A DNA stretch of 64,000 nt from Leptospira weilii serovar Ranarum str. ICFT (GTDB lineage Bacteria; Spirochaetota; Leptospiria; Leptospirales; Leptospiraceae), in NCBI RefSeq assembly GCF_000332415.1, contig NZ_AOHC02000052.1, positions 124,001-188,000 of the forward strand. Direction: 5' to 3'. Positions 28,040-38,170 of the stretch are shown piece by piece. Each line of letters begins with the position of its first letter. Position 1 is the stretch's first letter. Below the pieces are notes generated by a model. The model did not search any database. It was not told where the DNA came from and saw only the letters and a program-made list of their open reading frames with translations. The position numbers were made by a program, and so were the translations under genes.

Positions 28040-28597
28040 TTACTTAGCCTCGCACAACCATTGCATACACATATGACCGACGATCACTTGTAAATCTTCC
28101 GATATCTGCATATCATTGATCGGAAAGTGAATCGGATGTTTTGCCAACTCTTTACATTTACCGCCGGAAAATCCTAAAATCGCATAGGTAATCATACCGA
28201 TACGATTTCCGACTTCGAGAGCCTTTACTACGTTAGGCGAATTACCGCTTCCGGAAAGAACGATCAATACGTCGCCCGGATTCGCTTTTACTTCCAACTG
28301 CTGAGAATAAATAGAGTCATATCCTTCGTCGTTCGCAAGACAAGTGATTACCGCCGCATTTGCGGGCAAGGCTTCGATCCTGAGTCCAAGTCCGTTTTTT
28401 TTATCGATACCATAATTGAAATCGTTGGCCAAGTGAATCGCATTTCCGGCGCTTCCGCCATTGCCACAGATAAAAACTTGTTTTTTATTTTCCCAAGCAT
28501 CCTTTAAGGAAAGCGCAAGACGTTCAATCTCCGGTGCTCTCTCCGGAACAAGCGCCGATTGAAGACGAGCAATGTAAGCGTTATAATGATCCAGCAT
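28040..28597 (-). CDS. SIS-domain phosphosugar isomerase, GmhA-like, 185 aa
   Basis: Sugar-isomerase fold with CGNGGSAGNAIHLANDF (44-60), VLSGSGNSPNV near 110 and a C-terminal SEDLQVIVGHM segment matching the GmhA/DiaA group. GmhA turns sedoheptulose 7-phosphate into D-glycero-heptose 7-phosphate, the first step of heptose activation. The ATG at 28597 is preferred because AAAGGAG sits about 11 bp before it; a TTG at 28615 would put that site inside the gene. It fits a pathway with the kinase and nucleotidyltransferase downstream. Confidence 0.84.
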   Translation of the reverse strand: MLDHYNAYIARLQSALVPERAPEIERLALSLKDAWENKKQVFICGNGGSAGNAIHLANDFNYGIDKKNGLGLRIEALPANAAVITCLANDEGYDSIYSQQLEVKANPGDVLIVLSGSGNSPNVVKALEVGNRIGMITYAILGFSGGKCKELAKHPIHFPINDMQISEDLQVIVGHMCMQWLCEAK

Positions 28598-28643
28598 TTT
28601 TGATTCTCCTTTCAATAATAAAAACGAATCGGTGCAAATCCAA

Positions 28644-29741
28644 TTAAATTAGAGATTGAACCAAACGAGAAACTTCTTCTCCAATGGACGGGGAAGAAGT
28701 AAGCCCCGGACTTTCGATTCCGAGTAAATGAATCCACGGCTTGTCTTCAGGATACTTTTTTATAACGAAATCCGTAACGGGATTATTATCAAAAAACAAT
28801 CTCGGCCTCAGTCCCACGTAACCTTGTGTCAAATCGTCTTCCGTATAATAATTTGTAATATTTTTTAAGGAGTTAAAAAATACGTTTTTTGAAGTTTGAA
28901 ACGTATAATCCGATTTGGAACTCGCCCAATTGGAATTCGGGCCGGCATAGGATTCCCCATTGAGATGAAATGTATAATGAACTCCTAACGCAGTACTCGA
29001 GTAAGAAGGAAGTGGATATACCAATTTTTTAAACGGAAGTTCTCTTTTCAAACGATAGTATTCGCCTTTATTGGGACGAATCTCGTATTTCAATTCCCCC
29101 AGTTGTTGAATCAGCTCGTCTGAATGGAGACCAGCCGCATTGACGATACAATCAGCATCGATTTTTTCCATAACACCGGTTTGAATATCACAAAGAAAAG
29201 AAACTTCCTCTTGAAAAACGAAACGTTTTCCTTTGATAAAAGTAACGCCGGAATTCTCGCATTCTCTCCAGAGCGTTTTTAGATAAAGTGGAACATCCAC
29301 AACACCCGTTTTTCCGAGATGAATCGCATTTTCTCCCAAAAGAAAAGGATACTCTGAAGAAAGATTTTTTACAAAACTCGTATCCGTGATTCCGTATTTT
29401 ACGGATTTATTATAGAGCTCTTCTAATTTTTCCTTCTTCTTCAATTCAAGGGAAACATCTTCCTTTATTCCGGTAGTGATGATCTTTCCGCAAATGCTAT
29501 GAGGAACGTTGAATTGATCGAAAAACTCTAAAGATAATTCATAACCTCTGAGACAATGTTTTAATTTTTGAGAACCTTCCGAGTAATAAATTCCGGAATG
29601 CAAAACACCCGAGTTTCTTCCGCTGATACCGTCTCCTCGATTTTCCGAGGAATCGCACAGATAAATATCCGAACGAGTATTTTTGGAAAGTTGATAAGCG
29701 ACCCAACTTCCAACGACACCTGAACCTATTACTAAAATCAA
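28644..29741 (-). CDS. FAD-dependent oxidoreductase, L-2-hydroxyglutarate oxidase-like (DAO family), 365 aa
   Basis: The FAD-binding start is [16 protein letters not shown], then [13 protein letters not shown], which is highly characteristic of LhgO-type DAO enzymes, and a C-terminal VGLRPRL. The known family oxidises L-2-hydroxyglutarate at the membrane. Here the gene lies inside a sugar operon, coupled to GDP-fucose synthase by a 4-bp overlap, so a hydroxy-acid or sugar-acid substrate is more likely than a central-metabolism role. That is inference; the fold is clear. Confidence 0.8.
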   Translation of the reverse strand: MILVIGSGVVGSWVAYQLSKNTRSDIYLCDSSENRGDGISGRNSGVLHSGIYYSEGSQKLKHCLRGYELSLEFFDQFNVPHSICGKIITTGIKEDVSLELKKKEKLEELYNKSVKYGITDTSFVKNLSSEYPFLLGENAIHLGKTGVVDVPLYLKTLWRECENSGVTFIKGKRFVFQEEVSFLCDIQTGVMEKIDADCIVNAAGLHSDELIQQLGELKYEIRPNKGEYYRLKRELPFKKLVYPLPSYSSTALGVHYTFHLNGESYAGPNSNWASSKSDYTFQTSKNVFFNSLKNITNYYTEDDLTQGYVGLRPRLFFDNNPVTDFVIKKYPEDKPWIHLLGIESPGLTSSPSIGEEVSRLVQSLI

Positions 29742-30703
29742 ATGTTTACTTGATCCTTCGTAATATGATTTTTAAAATCCCCATACGCCAACCGAATCCC
29801 TTCCTTCAATTCCACCTGATGTTTCCAACCCATCTTGTGAAGTTTGGAAACGTCCAAAAGTTTGCGAGGGGTTCCGTCGGGTTTCGTAAGGTCGAAAGTC
29901 AAAAGCCCTTGGTAGCCGACGACTTCTTTCACGGTTTCGGCAAGTTCTCGAATGCTCACCTCGATCCCGCTTCCGACGTTGACGTGTTCTCCGCCTTTCG
30001 CATCTCCGGAAGCGTCGTAGTTTTTCATTAAAAAAACGCAGGCACGAGCCATATCGTCGGAATATAAGAATTCTCTTAAGGGCTTTCCGGTTCCCCAGAC
30101 GACCACCTCGGGAAAGTTTTTCATTTTGGCTTCGTGAAAACGACGAATCAAAGCCGGAAGGACGTGGGAGTTTTCCGGATGGTAGTTATCTCCGGGACCG
30201 TAAAGATTCGTGGGCATCACGGAAATAAAATTCGTGCCGTACTGACGATTGTAACTCTGACACATTACAATTCCTGCAATCTTTGCGACCGCATAAGGTT
30301 CGTTCGTCGGTTCGAGTTTACCGTCCAACAACTGGCCTTCATCCATAGGTTGTTGCGCGAACTTCGGATAAATGCAAGAAGAACCCAAAAAGACGAGTTT
30401 CTTAACTTTAAAACGATAACAAGCATCTATGATATTATTTTGAATCTGTAAATTAGAAAAAATGAATTCAGCCGGATAGGTATTGTTCGCGTGAATTCCG
30501 CCGACTTTGGCCGCAGCCAGGAAAACATACTCGGGACGATTTGCCTCGAAGAACTGGTTCACTTTCGTTTGTTCCGTGAGATCCAATTCGGCGTGGGACT
30601 TTCCCAAAATATTATCGTAACCTTCCTTTCTTAGAACGCGCTCGATAGCGGAACCGACGAGACCTTTGTGACCGGCGATATAAATCTTAGCGTTCGTTTC
30701 CAT
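29738..30703 (-). CDS. fcl: GDP-L-fucose synthase (GDP-4-keto-6-deoxymannose 3,5-epimerase-4-reductase), 321 aa
   Basis: Full-length match to the Fcl pattern: cofactor motif GHKGLVGS at 11-18, AAAKVGGI, the catalytic FLGSSCIYP near 105-113, Y137-x3-K141 (YAVAK), and LYGPGDN. The enzyme makes GDP-L-fucose from GDP-4-keto-6-deoxy-D-mannose with NADPH. The partner dehydratase Gmd is not in this window; a ManC that makes GDP-mannose lies at 52952-54013. It is the second gene of the operon, 8 bp after the MarR-type regulator. Confidence 0.92.
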   Translation of the reverse strand: METNAKIYIAGHKGLVGSAIERVLRKEGYDNILGKSHAELDLTEQTKVNQFFEANRPEYVFLAAAKVGGIHANNTYPAEFIFSNLQIQNNIIDACYRFKVKKLVFLGSSCIYPKFAQQPMDEGQLLDGKLEPTNEPYAVAKIAGIVMCQSYNRQYGTNFISVMPTNLYGPGDNYHPENSHVLPALIRRFHEAKMKNFPEVVVWGTGKPLREFLYSDDMARACVFLMKNYDASGDAKGGEHVNVGSGIEVSIRELAETVKEVVGYQGLLTFDLTKPDGTPRKLLDVSKLHKMGWKHQVELKEGIRLAYGDFKNHITKDQVNI

Positions 30704-30711
30704 CGCCTTAC

Positions 30712-31032
30712 TTATTCTTCCCCGACTTCTTTCTTCAACTCTTCGATCTCTTTCCGAATCTGTTCGTATTCCTGCATTTTGATCTTCAGATAACGAACCG
30801 TAATGAGAGCCTTCTCTTCGATTCCCATAGGAGTTAAAAAATACGCGTATGCGAGTTTGTTCTTACTATTTTTAAAGTTCTTGGCTTTGATCCAGCCCTT
30901 GTCCATCAAAGCCTTTAAACAATAGTTCACCTTGCCTAAACTAATCCCTAAAATCTCGGAGAGTTCTCTCTGATTCACTTCCGGGTTCTCTTCCAAAATT
31001 CTCAGAAGTTTATGTCTTAAAGCGTCATCCAT
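30712..31032 (-). CDS. MarR-family, EPS-associated transcriptional regulator, 106 aa
   Basis: A small winged-helix protein: helix-turn-helix [18 protein letters not shown] then [16 protein letters not shown], a wing, and a C-terminal coiled coil of charged residues (about 80-106). This is the layout of the 'EPS-associated MarR' family that heads exopolysaccharide operons. It is the first gene of the leftward sugar operon and so may control it. A palindrome that could be its operator is noted at 31235-31251. A marR-type gene bordering the leptospiral rfb locus agrees with what is known of that locus. Confidence 0.85.
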   Translation of the reverse strand: MDDALRHKLLRILEENPEVNQRELSEILGISLGKVNYCLKALMDKGWIKAKNFKNSKNKLAYAYFLTPMGIEEKALITVRYLKIKMQEYEQIRKEIEELKKEVGEE

Positions 31033-31234
31033 GGGTTTTAGGTTTTAAATGTCAGGGTTTTAAGAATCAGGAATCAGAGGCAAGATTACGATTCATACCA
31101 GGACCCAGCAAAGAAGGAAATTCAAAGAAAAACGGAATCGGACCGAAGTTTTGGCATAGCTTCGCCGGGTCAGTCCCAGAGTTGGAAAATCTGGATTCAT
31201 AAAAAAATCGCAAAGATATCCTGTCAATAAAATT

Positions 31235-31251
31235 TGTTCAATCGTTGAACA
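31235..31251. promoter_or_regulatory. palindromic operator candidate with nearby TTGACA
   Basis: TGTTCAA-TCG-TTGAACA is a perfect 7-bp inverted repeat. On the minus strand it is followed 7 bp later by TTGACA (31227-31222), a perfect -35 hexamer; a TATGAA-like -10 is about 20 bp further, a longer spacing than ideal. This lies about 200 bp before the MarR-type gene and could be its autoregulatory operator and the promoter of the rfb operon. Prediction only. Confidence 0.4.
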
Positions 31252-31386
31252 GACATAGGACTTTTGAATCTTTACGGACATTGGAACAAACCTAGAGGGA
31301 ATCTCTTTTAAAAAAAATGTCGGAGGAACAGGAGCCACTTTAGTTACTCGGGTCCGTTCGATTCACTAAAGCGCAGAGTTTTTCGG

Positions 31387-31532
31387 AACTCGAGTGCAAC
31401 GACTCCTAAGAGGCGCGTTGTGGATCACAAATAACAATCGCTTTCGCATTGGTTACGCCGAACTTACGTTAGTTAACGTGAGTTCGACGGTTGAAATCTT
31501 GGGCGAATAAGAAACTCGAGTGCAACGACTCC
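31387..31532. repeat. 20-bp perfect direct repeat, copies 126 bp apart
   Basis: AACTCGAGTGCAACGACTCC occurs at 31387-31406 and again at 31513-31532. Both are in non-coding DNA, with an inverted repeat between them. They could be remnants of a mobile or intergenic repeat element. Confidence 0.75.
31459..31486. repeat. 28-bp inverted repeat (13-bp arms, one mismatch)
   Basis: Arms CGAACTTACGTTA and TAACGTGAGTTCG around a GT centre. No T-run follows on either strand, so it is unlikely to be a simple terminator. Confidence 0.65.
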
Positions 31533-31722
31533 GTAAACTCAATCTCACTCCCTCCTATGGGTCGTTCGATGGGGCGCGTTTCAAGGAGTTAGGAGTTAGT
31601 GTAGCGTCTAAACAAAACTGTGTCTTTAGTGAATAGAAAGTTTGTATGGAAAGAACTTCGATGAAACTCGAAGGCGAACGAAAAAATTCATCCTTGAAAA
31701 TAAAAGACGGATATTATTGATC

Positions 31723-31760
31723 TCTATAAAATCGAGTGCCGTTGATTTTTATCGCAAAAT
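31723..31760 (+). repeat. dispersed 38-bp element, copy 1
   Basis: Matches 46396-46433 at 32 of 38 positions, around the core AGTGCCGTT-N-ATTTTTATCG. Both copies are intergenic and in the same orientation. Confidence 0.6.
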
Positions 31761-32346
31761 ACTATTTTACTGCAAAATATTGGTACTTTATTATATAGTT
31801 ATGGAGTAAGATCCATTGTTGTTAGAGACCGAAAATAACGGGGAACCGCTTTACGGATATTGAAAGGTTTTAGTTGTAAATCTGAATATTTGAAAAATTT
31901 CCGAAACAAAATTCGAATCGGATCCAAGAGAAAAGTTCCAGGAACGAGATGATTGCAAAACGGAAATTTCCAATAAACCCGCGGACAAAAACATAAAGAG
32001 CGAAGTTGTCGAATTGTGAATGTGTTGGAACGAATTCGAAATGAAAACTTGTTTTAAAAATTTTCACCGAGTTTATCTCAAAATCGGACCTTCCTTTTTA
32101 CGGGAACCGGTTTTACACCAAATCGGTGTTTTACGAAACTCGCTCGATTCGTATACGCGTTCCGTTCTTTATAAAAATGCGTCGAATTAAAAATCCGATC
32201 TTGAAGATCCCGTCTAAAACCTTCGCTTAAGGGATGAAACTATCTAAAACCTGGATCCGGGTTTTTTTAGTTTTTTCTTGCAGAAAGACTTCTTCCGGCA
32301 AACTATATCCAATTTCTGTCACATAATTTCAGGAGATTCTAACAAT

Positions 32347-32949
32347 ATGGCCGACTCTGTCATTGTCCAAAAATTGGACACAAGGCTTATCGAAGAAGGT
32401 GTTCTCGATAATACTTTCGAAAAAGATTATTCTTTAGTTCACCAAATGCTTAACGAAGAGATTCGTAAAACGGGAAAATTCACCAATTTCGAACTCGGAG
32501 AAAAGATTCTCAGAGATTGGTTAAACGGACTCGCCCGTCAAGGAGCCTCTCAAGACAAGCTAACGAATTATCTGCGTTGCGGGCTGGCCCATCTTTCTTA
32601 CGAGTACATCGAGTCCGATAACGAGGGAACCGACGTAGAGACTCTGATCTTACGTGCTCTCGTTTCTTTTAGGGAACGCGATTTTGAAAAATCAATCTTT
32701 CGTTCGAATGACGGAGACAAAGCAGTTGCTCAAAAAGCCGTAGCGAAAGAGAAGGTTGCCGTTAAGAAAGCTGCGAAAAAAGCTGCAAAGAAAAAGGCTG
32801 CTAAAAAGAAAGTAGCAAAGAAGAAATCGGCTCCTAAGAAGAAAAAGGCCGCCAAAAAGAAAGTAGCAAAGAAAAAAACACCTAAGAAAACCGCAAAAAA
32901 GAAAACGACTAAAAAGAAAACTTCCAAGAAAAAAACGAAAAAAAGATAA
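32347..32949 (+). CDS. lysine-rich histone-H1-like protein, 200 aa
   Basis: Residues 1-125 are a globular, mostly helical acidic-neutral domain (MADSVIVQKLDTRLIEEG ...) that I cannot assign. From about 130 to the end it is almost only K, A, T and P in KKAAKK/KKKT repeats, like bacterial histone-H1-type DNA-condensing tails. The start is ATG 32347, with AGGAG at 32331-32335; the longer frame from 32278 has no ribosome site. It probably binds nucleic acid through the tail. A hairpin at 32984-33019 follows. Confidence 0.8.
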   Translation: MADSVIVQKLDTRLIEEGVLDNTFEKDYSLVHQMLNEEIRKTGKFTNFELGEKILRDWLNGLARQGASQDKLTNYLRCGLAHLSYEYIESDNEGTDVETLILRALVSFRERDFEKSIFRSNDGDKAVAQKAVAKEKVAVKKAAKKAAKKKAAKKKVAKKKSAPKKKKAAKKKVAKKKTPKKTAKKKTTKKKTSKKKTKKR

Positions 32950-32983
32950 TTCTTTCACCGAAAACTCGATCCCAATTTCAAAA

Positions 32984-33019
32984 ATCTTGGAGCCTGCAAT
33001 TGTAATGTAGCTCCAAGAT
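32984..33019. terminator. hairpin after the histone-like gene (10-bp perfect stem)
   Basis: ATCTTGGAGC ... GCTCCAAGAT with a 16-base loop, 35 bp after the stop. No U-run follows, so rho-independent action is doubtful. The remaining 250 bp up to the next start at 33275 hold no gene that I can see. Confidence 0.4.
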
Positions 33020-33274
33020 CGTAACTCCGATTTCGCCTTTCCTCTTAAAATGTAAGTCTCTTTTCCATCCTTTTTATCTTTCGGATGTATAAAACCCTCT
33101 CGGAAATTTTGATCGTAAAAATCTCCGTTAGATAGTACAGGGCCCATCTTAAGAAGTGTTTTTCTTTCTCATTCCTCTCTTCTTTCCTATAGGCTGAAAC
33201 ACCCTATCCTTACAAAAATTTCTATCTCTACAATTCCGAATGTTTTGAGTCGGATGTATCAGGAAAAAAATACG

Positions 33275-34705
<1,431 letters not shown>

Positions 34706-34723
34706 CGCCTCGCCACTGGAAAC

Positions 34724-34737
34724 GTGGGAACTCCCGC
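34724..34737. repeat. GTGGGAACTCCCGC hairpin element
   Basis: Short hairpin 18 bp after the propeller gene. The same element in reverse orientation is at 43775-43788 (13 of 14 bases). It could act as a terminator. Confidence 0.5.
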
Positions 34738-34790
34738 AGATTCGTAGGAATCAAGGGATTCGGACGTTACGTAGGTCCCTCAAATCCGCC

Positions 34791-34817
34791 CTGGCACTCT
34801 TAAAAAAAGACTGCTAA
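34791..34817 (+). promoter_or_regulatory. CIRCE element 1 (HrcA operator)
   Basis: CTGGCACTC-N9-GACTGCTAA compared with the consensus TTAGCACTC-N9-GAGTGCTAA: each half differs at one or two positions and the spacer is exactly 9 bp. Confidence 0.75.
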
Positions 34818-34851
34818 TTTTTTAAAAAAATGCTGGAACTTTTTTAACATT

Positions 34852-34878
34852 TTGGCACTCTAAACTTTAGATTGCTAA
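34852..34878 (+). promoter_or_regulatory. CIRCE element 2 (HrcA operator), adjacent to the ribosome site
   Basis: TTGGCACTC-N9-GATTGCTAA, one mismatch in each half and a 9-bp spacer. It ends 16 bp before the hsp20 ATG, so HrcA bound here would block transcription start or early elongation. It is 61 bp downstream of element 1. Confidence 0.85.
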
Positions 34879-34894
34879 AAAGGAAATAAGAACC

Positions 34895-35311
34895 ATGAAT
34901 GAATTTAGAATCTTTGAAGATCTTTATAAACTCCAGAATCAGTTTTCGGGCCTTTGGGACCCGTTTTCACTCAATGGCGGGAGCGCTTATCCGGCCTTGA
35001 ACATCCATAAAGGAACCGATGTCGTGACGATCACGGCTCTGATTCCGGGAATCGGACCGGAAAATCTGGAAATCACCGTAAGCGGAAATCAGCTTCATCT
35101 GAGCGGGGAAACACCGGCAAACGTTCCCAAGCCGAACCAAGGAACCAATCGTGTGGAAAGATTTCATGGAAAGTTCCACAGAGCTTTGGAACTTCCCACG
35201 GAAGTGGACCCGGATAAAACCGTAGCGGAATTTAAAAACGGAGTTTTGGTTCTGACTCTCCCCATCCGGGAAAGTGTAAAACCGCGTAAGATCCAAATTC
35301 AAACCCATTAA
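34895..35311 (+). CDS. Hsp20/alpha-crystallin small heat-shock protein, 138 aa
   Basis: An alpha-crystallin domain from about residue 42 to 135: VVTITALIPGIGPENLEITVSGNQLHLSGE, then ELPTEVDPDKTVAEFKNGVLVLTLP, the conserved core of the family. It is an ATP-independent holdase against aggregation. AGGAAA precedes ATG 34895. Two CIRCE elements upstream indicate HrcA-controlled heat induction. It is followed 21 bp later by a second, divergent Hsp20, so the pair is a bicistronic operon. Confidence 0.93.
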   Translation: MNEFRIFEDLYKLQNQFSGLWDPFSLNGGSAYPALNIHKGTDVVTITALIPGIGPENLEITVSGNQLHLSGETPANVPKPNQGTNRVERFHGKFHRALELPTEVDPDKTVAEFKNGVLVLTLPIRESVKPRKIQIQTH

Positions 35312-35332
35312 TATACTTTTAGGAGAAAAACC

Positions 35333-35737
35333 ATGACAAGCGCAGTTCTGAACAAAGAAAATCATACCGCCGAAGACAAACAGACTTCTCGGGAAACAAA
35401 AAGGGAAAGAGTGAGAATTCTCACTCCCAGAGTCGATGTCTACTCCGACGAGGAAAATATCTATCTTCTTGCGGATCTTCCGGGTGTGGAAGAAAAGGAC
35501 GTTCAAGTAAAATTAGAAAAGGATCAACTGACTATCTCCGGTAAAACTTCAGAGAAAGATATTTCCGGAGAACTCAGATATTCCGAGTTCCGCACCGGCG
35601 AATACAAAAGGGCGTTCACACTCGTCGAGTCCATAGAAGAGGATCGTATCTCTGCGGTTTATAAGAACGGGGTTTTGAATCTCACTCTCCCCAAAAGAAA
35701 ACCTCTCACGAAAAAAATCGAGGTTCGTTCCGAATAA
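35333..35737 (+). CDS. Hsp20/alpha-crystallin small heat-shock protein, 134 aa
   Basis: The second Hsp20 of the operon. Alpha-crystallin domain from about 33 to 130: [37 protein letters not shown], then [12 protein letters not shown] and [13 protein letters not shown]. It has a charged N-terminal arm ([17 protein letters not shown]). It starts after TAGGAG. It probably forms mixed oligomers with the upstream partner. An almost perfect 30-bp hairpin (35766-35795) follows the stop and may end the operon. Confidence 0.93.
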   Translation: MTSAVLNKENHTAEDKQTSRETKRERVRILTPRVDVYSDEENIYLLADLPGVEEKDVQVKLEKDQLTISGKTSEKDISGELRYSEFRTGEYKRAFTLVESIEEDRISAVYKNGVLNLTLPKRKPLTKKIEVRSE

Positions 35738-35765
35738 TCGTTTCCTCCGTCGGCTCCGGATCATC

Positions 35766-35795
35766 AGGCTCTTAAACGATCGTTTGAGAGCCTGA
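35766..35795 (+). terminator. 30-bp hairpin after the hsp20 operon
   Basis: Near-perfect palindrome with 15-bp arms (CAGGCTCT ... AGAGCCTG), one mismatch and almost no loop. No U-run, so it may be a terminator or a 3' stability element. Confidence 0.5.
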
Positions 35796-35907
35796 AGGCA
35801 ACTTCGCCGCTCTTGGGTTCGCCGACGGAAATTTCTCATCGAACCGAAGTAAACGAACGTTGATTTCTCGGTTGCATTGGAATTCCAACTCGAAAGATCC
35901 TATTCTA

Positions 35908-36255
35908 ATGAAAACATTTCTCCTTCTCGTTTGTTCCAATCTCTTCATGACATTCGCTTGGTACGGTCATTTGAAATTCTTTCACGGTTGGAGTCTTCCG
36001 TTGACGATTTTCCTCAGTTGGGGAATCGCACTTTTTGAATATAGTCTGATGGTACCCGCAAATCGAATCGGTTACGGAGAAGAAGGTTACAGCGCGTTTC
36101 AACTCAAAATTTTGCAAGAGGTCATCACGATCGGTATTTTTATCGTATTCGCATCTTTTGTTTTAAAGGAAAAAATCAAGTGGAATCACGCGGTAAGTTT
36201 TGTTCTGATCTTAGCCGCGGTCGGTTTTGCATTTTACGATAAAACGAATTCATAA
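35908..36255 (+). CDS. DUF486/DMT-superfamily small membrane protein, 115 aa
   Basis: Four hydrophobic segments and the very characteristic N-terminus SNLFMTFAWYGHLKF, which identifies the DUF486 family, a small member of the drug/metabolite transporter superfamily of unknown substrate. ATG 35908 begins the conserved domain; a TTG at 35860 would add a 16-residue non-conserved tail. It is a single gene, and downstream genes are on the other strand. Confidence 0.85.
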   Translation: MKTFLLLVCSNLFMTFAWYGHLKFFHGWSLPLTIFLSWGIALFEYSLMVPANRIGYGEEGYSAFQLKILQEVITIGIFIVFASFVLKEKIKWNHAVSFVLILAAVGFAFYDKTNS

Positions 36256-36391
36256 TAAAACTTTGGACGCGTCTTGCACAATTTTTCACTGCAAGTACGT
36301 TGTTCCGGTAACCGTGAAAAATCGGTTCTAAAAAAGCAAAACCGCGCTCGAACTCAGTATTTCTCCCCAAGGGTCGAAATACAGTGCTTCC

Positions 36392-36450
36392 GTCAAGTTA
36401 TTGTATTTTACTCTTAAAAAGATTCTGGATCGTATTTCCAATAACTTGAC
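36392..36450. repeat. 12-bp perfect inverted repeat around a 35-bp loop
   Basis: GTCAAGTTATTG at 36392-36403 and CAATAACTTGAC at 36439-36450, between convergent genes. It could be a terminator stem with a long loop, or a protein-binding pair. The rest of the 254-bp gap shows nothing further. Confidence 0.5.
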
Positions 36451-36509
36451 TCCGCATCGCTCGCGGATCGTTTTACAAAAAAAAATTTAGATAAGAAGGA
36501 AATTGCAGA

Positions 36510-37106
36510 TCAAAGGAACTTCTTAATCTCTTTTGCAAGAGTTTTACCGTCGGTTCCACCCGGAAAGGTCGCAAGAATTCGGCTCCGATCATCCAGGACA
36601 TACAGAAAAACCGTATGATCGACCGTGTAACCGCCTTCCAACTGCGGGGCGCTTACTTTTTTAGAAACGGCCCCGAACGCATTCTGAAGAGATTTCAATG
36701 TAGCATGGTCGCCTGTTAAAGCGACTAGTTTCCTCTCCGGAAACTGCTTTACATATTTTGCAAGTAGTTCCGGAGAATCCCTTTCCGGATCCACGCTGAT
36801 AAAAACGGGAGTCAAATCCTTACCGTCGTTTCCGAGTTCCTTGACCGCGGCGGACATATCTAAGAGCGCCCTCGGGCACATATCCGGACAATGAGAAAAT
36901 CCGAAATAGACGAGTTTCAGTTTTCCGGAAATCCGACTCAAAGGAATTTCCAGATTCTCCGTATTCTTAAGCGAAGAGGAAGACCATTCCCGAACCAAAA
37001 CGGGTTCGAAACCGGATTGCAATTTGGATTTCCAAACTTTCCAACCGAAAAAACCGAGTCCGATCCCGATAAACAAAACGGTTATAAATAAAATTCTTTC
37101 CTTCAA
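36510..37106 (-). CDS. SCO1/SenC-family copper chaperone, 198 aa
   Basis: N-terminal membrane anchor (residues 6-25), then a thioredoxin-like domain with the copper pair C73-x3-C77 (CPDMC) and the distal ligand H164 (TVDHTVFLY), as in SCO proteins that deliver copper to oxidases. It acts in the periplasm, anchored to the inner membrane. It is the last gene of the copper module, 43 bp after the multicopper oxidase. Confidence 0.9.
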   Translation of the reverse strand: MKERILFITVLFIGIGLGFFGWKVWKSKLQSGFEPVLVREWSSSSLKNTENLEIPLSRISGKLKLVYFGFSHCPDMCPRALLDMSAAVKELGNDGKDLTPVFISVDPERDSPELLAKYVKQFPERKLVALTGDHATLKSLQNAFGAVSKKVSAPQLEGGYTVDHTVFLYVLDDRSRILATFPGGTDGKTLAKEIKKFL

Positions 37107-37149
37107 AACGTTCTTCTCCCCACGGTTTACGACTTTCGCACGTTAGACG

Positions 37150-38166
<1,017 letters not shown>

Positions 38167-38170
38167 TCCT

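Larger units (their letters stand above)
31033..32346. other. 1.3 kb non-coding region between the rfb operon and the histone-like gene
   Basis: I see no convincing gene: the open frames are short, without ribosome sites or recognisable folds. It holds a 17-bp palindrome with a TTGACA next to it (31222-31251), a perfect 20-bp direct repeat (31387-31406 and 31513-31532), a 28-bp inverted repeat (31459-31486), and one copy of a 38-bp element seen again at 46396-46433. The two divergent genes at its ends need promoters here. Transposase remnants were looked for and not found. Confidence 0.7.

Noticed and set aside
1..31032. Insertion sequence or transposase remnants in the rfb locus
   Set aside because: No DDE, HUH or serine-recombinase motifs and no flanking inverted repeats were found.
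31093..31338. 81-codon minus-strand frame in the intergenic gap
   Set aside because: No ribosome site, no fold, and it crosses the putative operator.
31387..31532. Direct repeats as a CRISPR array
   Set aside because: Only two copies, with a spacing of 106 bp and no cas genes.
32692..33147. Leucine/phenylalanine-rich frame opposite the histone-like gene
   Set aside because: It is the antisense of the lysine-rich repeats (AAG read as CTT) and has no ribosome site.
37001..37030. tRNA-like GGTTCGAA sequence
   Set aside because: It is inside the SCO coding sequence and no cloverleaf can be drawn around it.
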